A stretch of DNA of 64,000 bases, from positions 6,014,001-6,078,000 of the forward strand of contig CBDCXQ010000001.1 in NCBI GenBank assembly GCA_965223835.1, written 5' to 3'. The notes beneath the pieces are model-generated. The model saw nothing but the letters and a program-made list of their open reading frames with translations. It made no database searches and had not been told where the DNA came from. Shown one piece after another: positions 43,891 through 52,879 of the stretch (position 1 is the first letter of the stretch; the number at the start of each line of letters is the position of its first letter). Position numbers and translations under genes: made by a program. The stretch is from CAVYXZ01 sp965223835 (GTDB lineage: Bacteria; Chloroflexota; Anaerolineae; Aggregatilineales; Phototrophicaceae).

Positions 43891-45912
43891 ATGACTGTTC
43901 ACACCCGTTGGCACCCCGGTGGCCCTTACTTCGGGTTGCATTATGATCTGCACGCTAATGAAACCGATACGGATCTGGGCGTCAATGCAAACCCGGAAAC
44001 CCTGGTGCCTTTGCTCAAGTTGATGAACCCCGAATGGGTACAGACCGACTGCAAAGGGCATCGCGGTCATACCAGCTGGTTTAGCCAGGTCGCGGACGCA
44101 ACCGTGAGTCCCGGCACGGTGAAGGATGCGATGGCCGGTTGGCGCGCAGCGACGAAAGTACTGGATGTGCCATTGCATTGTCATTACTCGGGTATTTGGG
44201 ATATGGCAGCAGCGGAAAAACACCCGGAATGGTGCGTTGTCGATAAAGATGGAGTCGTTCTGGACTACAACCAGCAACCAGGGCCTTTTCCACCCCGCAA
44301 TGGCATCATGTCACCGTTTGGCGACTATGCCGATACCTTGCTCATCCCGCAAATGCTGGAGTTAATTGACCGCTATGAGGTCGATGGATTCTGGGTGGAT
44401 GGCGAAATCTGGGCGGTGAACGCCGATTATGGTGACGTTGCTGTCCAGACATTCACGGAGCAAACCGGGATCACCGACATCCCCCGTCAAGTGGGTGATC
44501 CACACTGGAATGACTGGATGCAGTTTCAGCGTGACGCCTTCCATAATTACGTCACCCATTATTGTGAGGCCGTGCATCAGCATAAGCCGGGTGTACTGGT
44601 GTGCTCCAATTGGCTCCAGACGTTTCGTCACCCCGGCGAACCAGCCGTCCCAACAGATTGGATAAGCGGCGATAATACGTGGGTGTGGGGTTATGATCAG
44701 AGTCGGTGTGAGGCGCGCTTTATTTCGACACGCGGCAAACACTGGGACATAATGCTGTGGGGCTTCTACAAAATTGGCTCCATTCCTGACCAAACCCGGC
44801 CCTGGACATTCAAGCCAGTGCAAATGTTGCAGCAGGAAGCGGCGCTTACGCTGGCATTAGGGGGAAGTGTCCAGATTTATGAACACCCGCAGGGATTGCG
44901 TGATGGCCGCTTGATTCCCTGGCGACAGGAACGTATGGGTGAGGTGGGGCAATTTGTGCAGCAGCGCCGATCATTGTGTGAAGGGTCGGCCATGTTTCCA
45001 CAGGTTGCAGTCCTGCATTCCGAAACGCATTATTATCATGACGCTGCTATTCCATTCCCGCGTTTTCAAGATCGAGCCAAAGGGGTGATGGGCGCAACCC
45101 ACGCCTTTGCGGATAATCACTATGGCATCGACATTCTGGACGAATGGGCGTTGCTGCCGCGTACTACCGATTTTGCTGTCATCGTCTTGCCAGAGTGTGA
45201 GCATCTATCAGATGATATGGTTCAAGCGGCAAAAGATTATGTGCAAGCCGGTGGCAATCTGTTGGTCACAGGTACCGGCGCGTTTGATCGTTTTGGTGCC
45301 GATTTTCTGGGCGTGAACACTGTCGAAGTCCACACGGATGTTGATTATCAGTTATCGGTAACCAATGCGACGGCTCCGGTCTATAGTGCAACCTGGCGGA
45401 TGTTGCAGCCGACGACTGCTCACCCGCATGGAACACTGGGGACATCATCCTTATTGGATGACCGATTATTGGCTTACCCGGCTGCAACCATCAATCAAGT
45501 TGGGCAGGGACGGGTGGCTTATGTGCCCTGTGATTTGTTCACATTTTACTTTGAATTGCGTTACCCGGAAGTCCGCCGGTACTTTGCGGAGTTGACCCAG
45601 GCGTTAGCTGGAGACTTGTCAATCCGACTACATGGACCACGGGCTGTCGAAATGATTTTGCGTACCAAAGCTGACGCGACATTGGTGCATCTAATTAATC
45701 AGTCATCGGGTATTCCGAATCATCCGCGCAGCGGTGCGATAGATGAGATTCCGTTGGTTGGTCCGATCACGCTTGAGTTTGATCGTGACAGTGCGCCAAC
45801 TCAGGTTACACTCGCATTTGAAGATCACGGCCTGGAATGGCATTATGCGGATGGTTTGCTCACTATTCGGGTTGAACGCCTGCACATCCATGCGGCGGTA
45901 GTGGTAACATAG
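43891..45912 (+). CDS. Glycoside-hydrolase-like protein (GHL6-type barrel plus beta-galactosidase-trimerisation-like domain)
   Basis: 673 aa from ATG at 43891; a longer upstream reading would overlap the PhyH gene. The first about 380 residues look like a TIM barrel of the GHL6/GH29-related kind: PEWVQTDCKGHRGHTSWFS, HCHYSGIWDMAAAEKHPEW, and DGFWVDGEIW (168-174) with candidate acids D170 and E172. Residues about 390-540 resemble the GATase-like trimerisation domain of GH42 enzymes (FAVIVLPECEHLSDDMVQAAKDYVQAGGNLLVTG, in pieces). The C-terminus is beta-rich. There is no signal peptide, so it is a cytoplasmic enzyme for the imported saccharide. The linkage specificity is unknown. Confidence 0.8.
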   Translation: MTVHTRWHPGGPYFGLHYDLHANETDTDLGVNANPETLVPLLKLMNPEWVQTDCKGHRGHTSWFSQVADATVSPGTVKDAMAGWRAATKVLDVPLHCHYSGIWDMAAAEKHPEWCVVDKDGVVLDYNQQPGPFPPRNGIMSPFGDYADTLLIPQMLELIDRYEVDGFWVDGEIWAVNADYGDVAVQTFTEQTGITDIPRQVGDPHWNDWMQFQRDAFHNYVTHYCEAVHQHKPGVLVCSNWLQTFRHPGEPAVPTDWISGDNTWVWGYDQSRCEARFISTRGKHWDIMLWGFYKIGSIPDQTRPWTFKPVQMLQQEAALTLALGGSVQIYEHPQGLRDGRLIPWRQERMGEVGQFVQQRRSLCEGSAMFPQVAVLHSETHYYHDAAIPFPRFQDRAKGVMGATHAFADNHYGIDILDEWALLPRTTDFAVIVLPECEHLSDDMVQAAKDYVQAGGNLLVTGTGAFDRFGADFLGVNTVEVHTDVDYQLSVTNATAPVYSATWRMLQPTTAHPHGTLGTSSLLDDRLLAYPAATINQVGQGRVAYVPCDLFTFYFELRYPEVRRYFAELTQALAGDLSIRLHGPRAVEMILRTKADATLVHLINQSSGIPNHPRSGAIDEIPLVGPITLEFDRDSAPTQVTLAFEDHGLEWHYADGLLTIRVERLHIHAAVVVT

Positions 45913-45913
45913 T

Positions 45914-46765
45914 GTGCATGATCGCAGTCTAAAAACGGCGGCTCGGTGGAGCCAGCATATCAAGCTATCACGCTGGAGTGGGACACGACTGCTGCATTAT
46001 GGCCTGTTGATCGCCATCTTGTTGCTCGCTTTACTGGTGCTGCTGATTACCATAAATATCTCGCTACGACCCCGTATCGCCGTCTTACACGATTTTTGGG
46101 CGTGGCCGCTGCCGCCATTCTGGGGAAATTACCGCTGGGCATGGCGTTATCTGCAAGAGCCGCTGGTGCTGACATTGGGAATCAGCGGAGCGTCGATTGT
46201 GGGTATCCTCTTTTTCGCCTGTCCGGCGGCCTATGCCCTGGCCCGTCTTGATATACCTGGTAAGCAAATAATCTTTGTAGCAATTTTGGCGTTCATAATG
46301 ATCCCCGCACCAATTCTATTGACGCCTAACTTCATACTAGCAAACCAGTGGAATCTCAAAGGCACGGTACATGGCCTGGTTTTGTTCTATATCGGCGGGG
46401 GCCAGGCCTTTGCCATTTTTCTCACCACGACTTTTTTTCGGGCACAGGAACCGGAAATGTTCGAAGCGGCGCGGATTGATGGTGCCACAGAATGGCAGGC
46501 ATTGTGGCTTATTGCGTTGCCATTGGCTATTCCCATTCTTATGACCGTGGCGATCCTGAACTTTCTCACGATTTATAGTGATTTAGTCTGGCCTGCGCTG
46601 ATGCTGCCAACCGATCAATACACTGTGATGATTGCACTGAGCAAACTTAATCCCATTGGAGGCGCTGCCAGCTTTATTGTGGCGTCGTTACCACAATTGG
46701 TACTGTTTGTCGTTGCCATGCGCTATTTTGTGCAGGGATTGACCACTGGCGCTGTCAAATCGTAA
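45914..46765 (+). CDS. Carbohydrate ABC transporter permease, MalG type (second copy)
   Basis: 283 aa from GTG at 45914, 1 bp after the previous stop. It is a close paralogue of the permease at 41799: both share DFW-PLPP, FACPA(S/A)YALAR, LTPNFILANQ, GGGQAFAIFL, EMFEAARIDGA(S/T)E-QAL, TVAILNFL-YSDL(I/V)WP and the C-terminal YFVQGLTTGAVK. No second MalF-type gene accompanies it, so it must share the propeller-permease partner or be swapped in for the first copy. It ends the locus. Confidence 0.88.
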   Translation: MHDRSLKTAARWSQHIKLSRWSGTRLLHYGLLIAILLLALLVLLITINISLRPRIAVLHDFWAWPLPPFWGNYRWAWRYLQEPLVLTLGISGASIVGILFFACPAAYALARLDIPGKQIIFVAILAFIMIPAPILLTPNFILANQWNLKGTVHGLVLFYIGGGQAFAIFLTTTFFRAQEPEMFEAARIDGATEWQALWLIALPLAIPILMTVAILNFLTIYSDLVWPALMLPTDQYTVMIALSKLNPIGGAASFIVASLPQLVLFVVAMRYFVQGLTTGAVKS

Positions 46766-47003
46766 ACAAGCCTTACCTCTTTTTGGTAACTTATATCATG
46801 GATAAGCACAGAATCTCAGTACGATAAGGCAGATTATAAAATCAAGAGAAAGGGCCATTTTTAGGTAATTATTTTCGATAGAAAATTTACTTGAACGTTC
46901 AATAAGTTTGCGACTTCCAACTGCACTTTGTTAATCAGGATTATTTGACGCCACTGGAAGATAGGTGGTTGCTCCTAGTTTCCCCAATTGCCGAACGGTC
47001 ACT
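46766..47003. other. Gap after locus C leading into IS remnants
   Basis: No gene. TTACC (46773-46777) and GGTAA (46785-46789) form a short hairpin with a T-rich loop directly after the second MalG-type gene, too weak to be called a terminator with confidence. The rest is AT-rich and probably includes the promoter-less end of the degraded IS. Confidence 0.4.
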
Positions 47004-47739
47004 TTATGTTCGTTCCCCAACCCAACGTCGTCCTGGATGTTGTGTTTCGCCTGGTTTCGGGCATGCTTCAACAAGCGGTTCACCTCGTCGTCTACTATGC
47101 TTGATGTGTGCGATATAGCGTTCTTGTTCTATAAAGTCATGAACATCTGGATAATCGTATCCTTTGTCTGCACACAGATGTTGCTTTTTCTTCTTCGGGC
47201 GCTTGACCATAATCGAGATAATCAGTTTATCAGCAGACCACTTATCATGCTCATTGGCACCCATGACATGGACGACCAGTGGCATCCCCTTTTGATCCAC
47301 CAAGAGGTGCAATTTCGCCCCTTGCTTGCGCGATCCGTTGGATTCTTGCCTGTTTCACTGCCACCCAGCGGCGCTGGCACCGATTTACTACTATCCATGG
47401 ACTGTGCCATCGCCATGTGATTTTGCGCCGCCTGTTGTAGAACTTGACTATTAGTTTCATGATCTGCTCAAAGATACCGGTTTGCTGCCAGGTTTGAAAC
47501 CGCTCGTGCAGCTAACTTCTGGAAACGCCAAACCAGTCTTTATGCACCGCCTTACATTGGCAGCCTGTCCATAGCACGTACCATACCCCGTTCAGAACAG
47601 CCCGATTGTTGACTGGTGGTCGTCCCCATTTGCGCTGCTTGGTCGGCTTGGGCAACAACTTCTTAATCCGTTTCCAATGTGGTTTGGGTACTTGAAAGTA
47701 ATCGACATTTTTCGGTTTTTGTTTATGCTTATAGAGCAT
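47004..47739 (-). pseudogene. IS5-family (DUF4096/IS427-like) transposase remnant
   Basis: From 47739 downward: PHWKRIKKLLPKPTKQRKWGRPP and NRAVLNGVWYVLWTGCQCKAVHKDWFGVSRS, then an in-frame TAG at 47512. Reading resumes as LHERFQTWQQTGIFEQI; a frameshift near 47425 leads to AQSMDSSKSVPAPLGGSETGKNP; another near 47325 leads to LHLLVDQKGMPLVVHVMGANEHDKW and KGYDYPDVHDFI, ending at RRWVGERT. The typical C-terminal segment after this is gone. One nonsense codon and at least two frameshifts make it inactive. Confidence 0.85.
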
Positions 47740-47819
47740 GGTGATCTCGCTTTTTGGCTGTTTGAATACTATCAATTTCAGCGAGTTTCACCTGCTTTTA
47801 CAATCCCTAACCGATTTCT

Positions 47820-48216
47820 CGGATAGATACTAAATGCAAGGACTTTTTCCCGCTTGGCGTATCGCCTGATCCGCGTAGCCCTTTGCCATCTTTCCGTATC
47901 TGGGCATCCGTGATGCCCCTCGCTAGGCTGCTTACCCAGCGCTGAAAGCCAGCTTCCAACTCGGCTAGATCAAGCCTGCAAAGACATCACTCACCGTATC
48001 ATGCGACGGAATCCCATGCGCTAAGGTCAGGCATGTTTCTAGCCACTCCCGCTTGCTTTCCCCGTACTCTTCAATCTCTACCCAACTGTTCGCTCCCGAC
48101 AGCACCGCACAAATCGTCAGCGACAGCATGTCACTCAACAGATGCCGCTTTCCTTGATCGCGGCGCGGATCGCTGACATCAGCACAATGGGTCATTACAG
48201 CAAATTTCTCTGTCAT
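47820..48216 (-). pseudogene. ISAs1-family transposase remnant
   Basis: The N-terminal part (from 48216) has DVSDPRRDQGKRHLLSDMLSLTICAVLSGANSWVEIEEYGESKREWL and HGIPSHDTVSDVFAGL, the typical DDE_Tnp_1-associated domain. A one-base loss near 47972 shifts the frame to DLAELEAGFQRWVSSLARG and IRKDGKGLRGSGDTPSGKKSLHLVS. The remaining two thirds of the transposase are missing. The end abuts the IS5-type remnant, so a later insertion or deletion removed the rest. Confidence 0.85.
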
Positions 48217-48345
48217 CGTTTTTGTTTCTGAGTTTACATCCGCTTTTTAGAACGCGATTGCCCTGATCCCTCAGATAGTGGGGGGCTGAAGCGCTGAAAA
48301 TGATATTAGAATGGGTTCAGGGCTGAGTTTATTGGGTTTTGGCTG

Positions 48346-48957
48346 ATGAGCAAAGACATCCTGGATGAATTCCATCGCCTGGTGGCTGTCGGGGAATATC
48401 GGGATGCGCGCGGCATTCTGGAAAGCGAACCTGAAATTGACCCTCAAATCGCGGAAAAGTGGCTGCGCTGGCTGGATGATTTGCACGCTGATGAGTGGTT
48501 ACAGGTCGGCGTGGTTCATGATCTCAAAAAACGTGATCCAATTCAGTCCCAGGCGACGCTCATTCGTCACATCGGTGGAACCAGCGGCGCAGTCATCGGT
48601 AGCATCGTCCTATGGTTAATCGTGGTACAGGTGTTCACCTTTGCCAATGCGACCACAGCCGGTGGTGGTTTTTTTCTGCTGGTCGGGGTGATTGCCGGTT
48701 TTCTGGGCTGGCAATATGGCGCTCAGTTTATTAGTCGCCGCCATCGCTTATTTATCGGGGCGGGAATCGCGTTTGGCCTCTGGCTCTACATTATTTCGTC
48801 GGGCATCCCCATGTGGTATTACAATGATCCCCCGCTCAGTTATCTGATCGCTGCGTTTCTGTTGCTGGCTCCAGCAGTGGCTTTTTTGTTATATAAACTG
48901 GGGGCATGGCTGGGATTTACCATTTGGAAGGTGTTGTATCCCGAATTTCCTATATAA
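48346..48957 (+). CDS. Hypothetical membrane protein with N-terminal helical domain
   Basis: 203 aa. Residues 1-60 are soluble and helical (ILDEFHRLVAVGEYRDARGILESEPEIDPQIAEKWLRWLDDL), resembling a single TPR-like pair. Four hydrophobic segments follow (about 83-105, 108-123, 134-150, 163-195). I do not recognise a family. It is 55 bp upstream of the sigma-factor gene in the same direction, so it may belong to that regulon or operon. Confidence 0.65.
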   Translation: MSKDILDEFHRLVAVGEYRDARGILESEPEIDPQIAEKWLRWLDDLHADEWLQVGVVHDLKKRDPIQSQATLIRHIGGTSGAVIGSIVLWLIVVQVFTFANATTAGGGFFLLVGVIAGFLGWQYGAQFISRRHRLFIGAGIAFGLWLYIISSGIPMWYYNDPPLSYLIAAFLLLAPAVAFLLYKLGAWLGFTIWKVLYPEFPI

Positions 48958-49012
48958 AGATTGACACCTCACGACATATAGTAATCAGGCAGGGTGGGCT
49001 GGAGAATAAATC

Positions 49013-49702
49013 GTGACGATGCAAAGCGGCAATGAGGATTTTGATTATGATCGTGAAGCCGAACTGGTTAAGCGCTTGAAGCAGGTCAATCCAGCGGATG
49101 CTGAAGCCTGGCAAACCTTCACGGCAATGTTTCAGCCCCGGCTGCGCGGCACGATTGTCAGCACGCTGCGCAAATATCACTTGCCCATTGATCGCCTGGA
49201 TGACATTGAGCAGAAAACCTGGATGACTGCGTTTACGAAGATGGCAGAATTTGAACTGCGCGGCAAGAACAGCCTGAAAAACTGGCTGTTAACCATCCAG
49301 TACAACCATGTGCGCAACCTGAGCCGCCAGCCCAATCCGATCTCGTTTGAAGCGCCGTTGAATGCCGAAATTGATCTTACCCTGGCTGACCAACTGGCCG
49401 ACGATCAGTCGCCTGACCCTGAGCAGGAAATCATCAGCAACGAAACGCGGCGCGAAATCTGGTCGGCGCTGGAACTGGCGCTCGGTGAACTGTCGCTGCG
49501 CGATCAGGAGATTGTCAGTCGCCGCCTGATTAGCAAAGAAGCTATTGAAATTCTGGCGCTGGACTATAATTTAAAGAAGCAGTCCGTTTATCAAATCATC
49601 AGTGGCACGAAAAAGAAACTGCGCAGCTATTTACTTGCGCCAGATCTCTTCTTTCGGGTTAGCGACCGGACCGATAAGGAGTCCACAGCATGGCAAAAAT
49701 AA
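49013..49702 (+). CDS. ECF-type RNA polymerase sigma factor
   Basis: 229 aa from GTG at 49013 (GGAG 9 nt upstream); ATG at 49019 is the alternative. Sigma region 2 is visible in DIEQKTWMTAFTKMAEFELRGKNSLKNWLLTIQYNHVRNLSRQ (about 60-105, in pieces), and region 4 in LSLRDQEIVSRRLISKEAIEILALDYNLKKQSVYQIISGTKKKLRSYL (about 160-210). A flexible acidic linker joins them. It would direct RNA polymerase to a special promoter set. No classic anti-sigma factor is near; instead the next gene overlaps by 13 bp. Confidence 0.8.
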   Translation: MTMQSGNEDFDYDREAELVKRLKQVNPADAEAWQTFTAMFQPRLRGTIVSTLRKYHLPIDRLDDIEQKTWMTAFTKMAEFELRGKNSLKNWLLTIQYNHVRNLSRQPNPISFEAPLNAEIDLTLADQLADDQSPDPEQEIISNETRREIWSALELALGELSLRDQEIVSRRLISKEAIEILALDYNLKKQSVYQIISGTKKKLRSYLLAPDLFFRVSDRTDKESTAWQK

Positions 49703-50358
49703 ATGACTTTGATCGTGATGACTCCTTTGATGATGTAGAAGATTTGTTAGGCATGATAATGCCCGGCGATAAAGGGCGCCCAATAGAGACCTTCATCGGC
49801 TTCCTGGACGCACGCCTGGCTAATCAGAATTGGACCACCGGTGATCTGGCACGGCGTATCGACCAGACGACCGGCTGGGTTATTCGCCTGCTGGATGGGC
49901 AGATTCCCGCCGAACAGCTTACTGATGAGCAGGTGGTGCGGATTGCCAACGCAATTGAATATGAACCGAACGTGTTGCGCATTATGTTACACCGCGACAT
50001 CGTGCCAACTGTTCCGCCGAATCGGTCCGATGAACCGGAAGCGAGCACCCCTGTCGATGAAGCGTTAGAAGACTTCCACATTGAGATTGATCGCCTGATC
50101 GAAGCGATTAAAGGTCATTTACAAGCGCGGGTTGATGAACGCTATGATGACTTTATTCGAAATGATGGGCACATCTCCCAGCAGAATGATATTGCGATCA
50201 AACGAGTCGAAATATTCATTGCAAAACACCGCAAAGACATCCATATCATTGAGTTGCTGGTTGATGAATTAAAGGCAACGCTGGTCGAAGACGATTCTCG
50301 ATACGCGGTTCACCATCGCGACATCCGACGGATTATTCACACCATCCAGAGTCGTTAA
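49690..50358 (+). CDS. HTH-containing partner protein of the ECF sigma factor
   Basis: 222 aa, overlapping the sigma gene by 13 bp. An acidic N-terminus (DDSFDDVEDLLGMIM) is followed by an XRE-like helix-turn-helix (about 30-95: FIGFLDARLANQNWTTGDLARRIDQTTGWVIRLLDGQIPAEQLTDEQVVRIANAIEY, in pieces). The C-terminal 95 residues are predicted helical and charged, perhaps coiled coil. No membrane helix or zinc motif is present, unlike most anti-sigma factors. The tight overlap suggests it controls or works with the sigma factor. Confidence 0.7.
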   Translation: MAKINDFDRDDSFDDVEDLLGMIMPGDKGRPIETFIGFLDARLANQNWTTGDLARRIDQTTGWVIRLLDGQIPAEQLTDEQVVRIANAIEYEPNVLRIMLHRDIVPTVPPNRSDEPEASTPVDEALEDFHIEIDRLIEAIKGHLQARVDERYDDFIRNDGHISQQNDIAIKRVEIFIAKHRKDIHIIELLVDELKATLVEDDSRYAVHHRDIRRIIHTIQSR

Positions 50359-50369
50359 CAAAACCCGAC

Positions 50370-51098
50370 TCAGAGGGGGTAAATATCAATCCCCAACGCG
50401 GTGCCAACGACAACGAGCAATGGCGCGATAATTAGCGCTGGTAAAAAATTCGCCATTCGCGGGCGCTTAATTTCCAGCAGGGTCAACCCCAGACCCAACA
50501 ACAACAAGCCACCCACAGCGGTCATTTCGTTAATCATGGGCGGGGTCATCACTTCACCCAGGACGCTCCCCAGCAAGGCTAATCCACCCTGCAATCCCAG
50601 CACGGTAATGATACTGAACATGACGCCAATGCCCAGCGAGGCCGCGAACGCCATTCCCGCAAACATATCCAGAATACTCTTGATCGCTAACTGTTGAAAG
50701 CCAATCGGCAGGCCCATCCCATCCTGAATCGAGCCGACGAAGGTGAGCGGACCGACACAAAACACCAGACTGGCCGTGACGAAGCCGGTGATAAAGCGTG
50801 CCCGGTCACTTTCATCATCACTACCGCTGGCAAAGCGGGTTTGTAACCACCCGGCGAAACGTTCTAAGGCCCCGGCCAGATCCAATAGTTCGCCGATGAT
50901 GACGCCAATGACGATGCTCAATAACGGGATGATGATATTGCCGGTCTGGGTGGCGTTGCTCATACCGACAAACAACGTGACCAGACCGAGGCCAGTTATC
51001 ACCGATTCTTGAATCTGCTCGGTTAAACGCTGGCCGATCAACAGGCCGATGAAGGTGCCGATAAAAACCGTGACCGCATTGAGGAGCGTTCCGCCCAC
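50370..51098 (-). CDS. DUF554 family membrane protein
   Basis: 242 aa from a GTG start at 51098. About seven hydrophobic helices with many glycines. Family features are GTLLNAVTVFIGTFIGLLIG at the start, FVGMSNATQTGNIIIPLLSIVIGVIIGE, and FCVGPLTFVGSIQDG. DUF554 proteins are probable transporters with no established substrate. The gene is convergent with the HTH gene, 11 bp apart. Confidence 0.85.
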   Translation of the reverse strand: MGGTLLNAVTVFIGTFIGLLIGQRLTEQIQESVITGLGLVTLFVGMSNATQTGNIIIPLLSIVIGVIIGELLDLAGALERFAGWLQTRFASGSDDESDRARFITGFVTASLVFCVGPLTFVGSIQDGMGLPIGFQQLAIKSILDMFAGMAFAASLGIGVMFSIITVLGLQGGLALLGSVLGEVMTPPMINEMTAVGGLLLLGLGLTLLEIKRPRMANFLPALIIAPLLVVVGTALGIDIYPL

Positions 51099-51196
51099 GA
51101 TGGCATTCCGTTCTTGGCGAGATTTGTTGGTTTCAATTAACCGTCAAATTATACTCGCACCCGTTCGGCATTGTAAGTCTCGGCAAACCTTCAACT

Positions 51197-52270
51197 CTAA
51201 CGCGGCATAATACAGAGCGTCATTCTGTCGGGCGTCGCCAGCGGGCAGGTATGCGGCTGTTCATCCGTTGTGCTGTCCACCGGAAAATCTGCGCCCCAAA
51301 AAATGACACTGGCCCCGACATCCAACCGGGCCACCACATCACAGTCCTGCGGCGGCTCCATAACTTCGACACTGCTATTGGTAAACAGGATACATTGCCC
51401 CGGTGCGAGGCGTTCGGGATTCGCCACCGGATTACGATTACTGCCAAATAGCGACGGGCTGGCAACCGAAAGTGTTGCGCCCTGAGTTGGGGCGAAGTTG
51501 TTGGTGATCTCTAAACCGGTCAATGGCATCCATTTGTCGGCTGAGTTATTGATGATCGCCAGCCGGTCGGGCAGATAAGCAAAATAAACATAGGCGGTGG
51601 TATCACCGGCAGCAGCGCTGTTGGCCGGGAGATAAAAATCACAGCGACCCGGATTCGCAACGGGGCAGGTGCCGCGTTCAACACCATTTTGGATAACCCT
51701 GAACTGCGTGGTGCCGCCAGCGCCGGTCCAGAAATGTTCGCCGCCATTGGTGGTGGTCAGCCAATGTTCGATAAAGGAACATTCATCCAATCCCTTTGGC
51801 CCATTCCGATTCACCGACCAGATTTGGGCACAGCGATTCTCGCGTAACGTCCCGCCCCAGCGTCCGCCCCCGAATGTCGCGGCATTACCATCCGCTGCCT
51901 GGAATGTAATCCCGGTTAAATCGACCTGGCTCCCCGTCTGGTTCACCAATGTTAGGTCGTTGTCATCATAAATCAGTAGGGTATTCGGTGAACGCAGCAC
52001 CGTCAGGTCAACCAGCGTCCCCGGCTCAACTAGCGTACCAGCAGCGACTGACTGGTTGGCAATGGTATTTTGAGGAAAATCAGCAGCGTCTGTCCAGGGT
52101 TCGCCGATTTCACGGCCAATGCCGAGTTCAACTTGATTGAGGGTTGCGGCGGCGACAGGCACGGTCATGCCGGTTACATCGGGAACGGAAACAAACTCCT
52201 GACCGCGCGTGATGAGCGGTGCCGATAAGCAGATAACAATGAAATTGAGCAAAACGAGTCGTTTATTCAT
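51197..52270 (-). CDS. Secreted protein with one PASTA domain
   Basis: 357 aa. A signal peptide (ending ITRGQ) is followed by a PASTA domain at about 26-95: VSVPDVTGMTVPVAAATLNQVELGIG and NTIANQSVAAGTLVEPGTLVDLTV. The rest (about 100-357) looks like two beta-sandwich units (TLLIYDDNDLTLVNQTGSQVDLTGI and LAIINNSADKWMPLTGLEITNN have the same pattern) with several Cys. Domains like these are found in cell-wall-associated proteins; PASTA can bind muropeptides. The function is unknown. Confidence 0.8.
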   Translation of the reverse strand: MNKRLVLLNFIVICLSAPLITRGQEFVSVPDVTGMTVPVAAATLNQVELGIGREIGEPWTDAADFPQNTIANQSVAAGTLVEPGTLVDLTVLRSPNTLLIYDDNDLTLVNQTGSQVDLTGITFQAADGNAATFGGGRWGGTLRENRCAQIWSVNRNGPKGLDECSFIEHWLTTTNGGEHFWTGAGGTTQFRVIQNGVERGTCPVANPGRCDFYLPANSAAAGDTTAYVYFAYLPDRLAIINNSADKWMPLTGLEITNNFAPTQGATLSVASPSLFGSNRNPVANPERLAPGQCILFTNSSVEVMEPPQDCDVVARLDVGASVIFWGADFPVDSTTDEQPHTCPLATPDRMTLCIMPR

Positions 52271-52359
52271 GATTTTCCGTCAGCATAGGTTACTATCTTC
52301 AATAATTATAGGGGGTTTAGTGTTCAGCAACACATGGATTTGGGCAAAGGTGGCTGGCA

Positions 52360-52809
52360 ATGGGCGGTAAATACTATGAAGAGTTGGAAGTCGGGCAGAT
52401 TATCCAGCATGACCTGGCGCGGACGCTGACTGAAGCAGACAATGTGCTTTTCAGCAGCTTGACGCTCAACACTCAGCCCTTGCACCTTAATGAGGACTTT
52501 GCCAGCAAAACGCAATTCGGGCAGCGAATCGTCAATGGCATCTTCACATTGGGATTGGTCGTTGGCATCTCCGTGCCAGATCTGACGCAGGGGACGATTG
52601 TAGCGAACCTGGGCTATGAGAACATTATTCATCCTGAGCCGCTGTATCATGGTGATACGTTGTACGTTGAAACCGAGGTATTGGCAAAGCGCGAGAGTAA
52701 ATCAAATCCAGCGCGGGGCATCGTCACATTGCGGCATATTGGCCGTAATCAACATGCCGTCATCTGTATTGAAGTCACCCGAGCCGTGCTTTTTCTTAAA
52801 CGCCCTTAA
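52360..52809 (+). CDS. MaoC-like hotdog-fold dehydratase/hydratase
   Basis: 149 aa. The opening YYEELEVGQIIQHDLARTLTEADNVLFSSLTLNTQPLHLNEDFA and the follow-up TQFGQRIVNGIFTLGLVVG are typical of the MaoC/2-enoyl-CoA hydratase group, with the N37/H42 region at the usual active-site position. Likely substrate: an enoyl- or mesaconyl-type CoA thioester. ATG has AAAGGTGG 7 nt upstream. It may be co-transcribed with the flavin reductase 70 bp downstream. Confidence 0.85.
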   Translation: MGGKYYEELEVGQIIQHDLARTLTEADNVLFSSLTLNTQPLHLNEDFASKTQFGQRIVNGIFTLGLVVGISVPDLTQGTIVANLGYENIIHPEPLYHGDTLYVETEVLAKRESKSNPARGIVTLRHIGRNQHAVICIEVTRAVLFLKRP

Positions 52810-52879
52810 TCTTCACCGGTACGATTGTCGGTTTTATTGGGTATAAATAGGCCACAATCGTGCTATAGAGGAGTTGATT

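Noticed and set aside
46773..46789. Terminator after the second MalG-type gene
   Set aside because: The stem is only 5 bp and no T tract follows.
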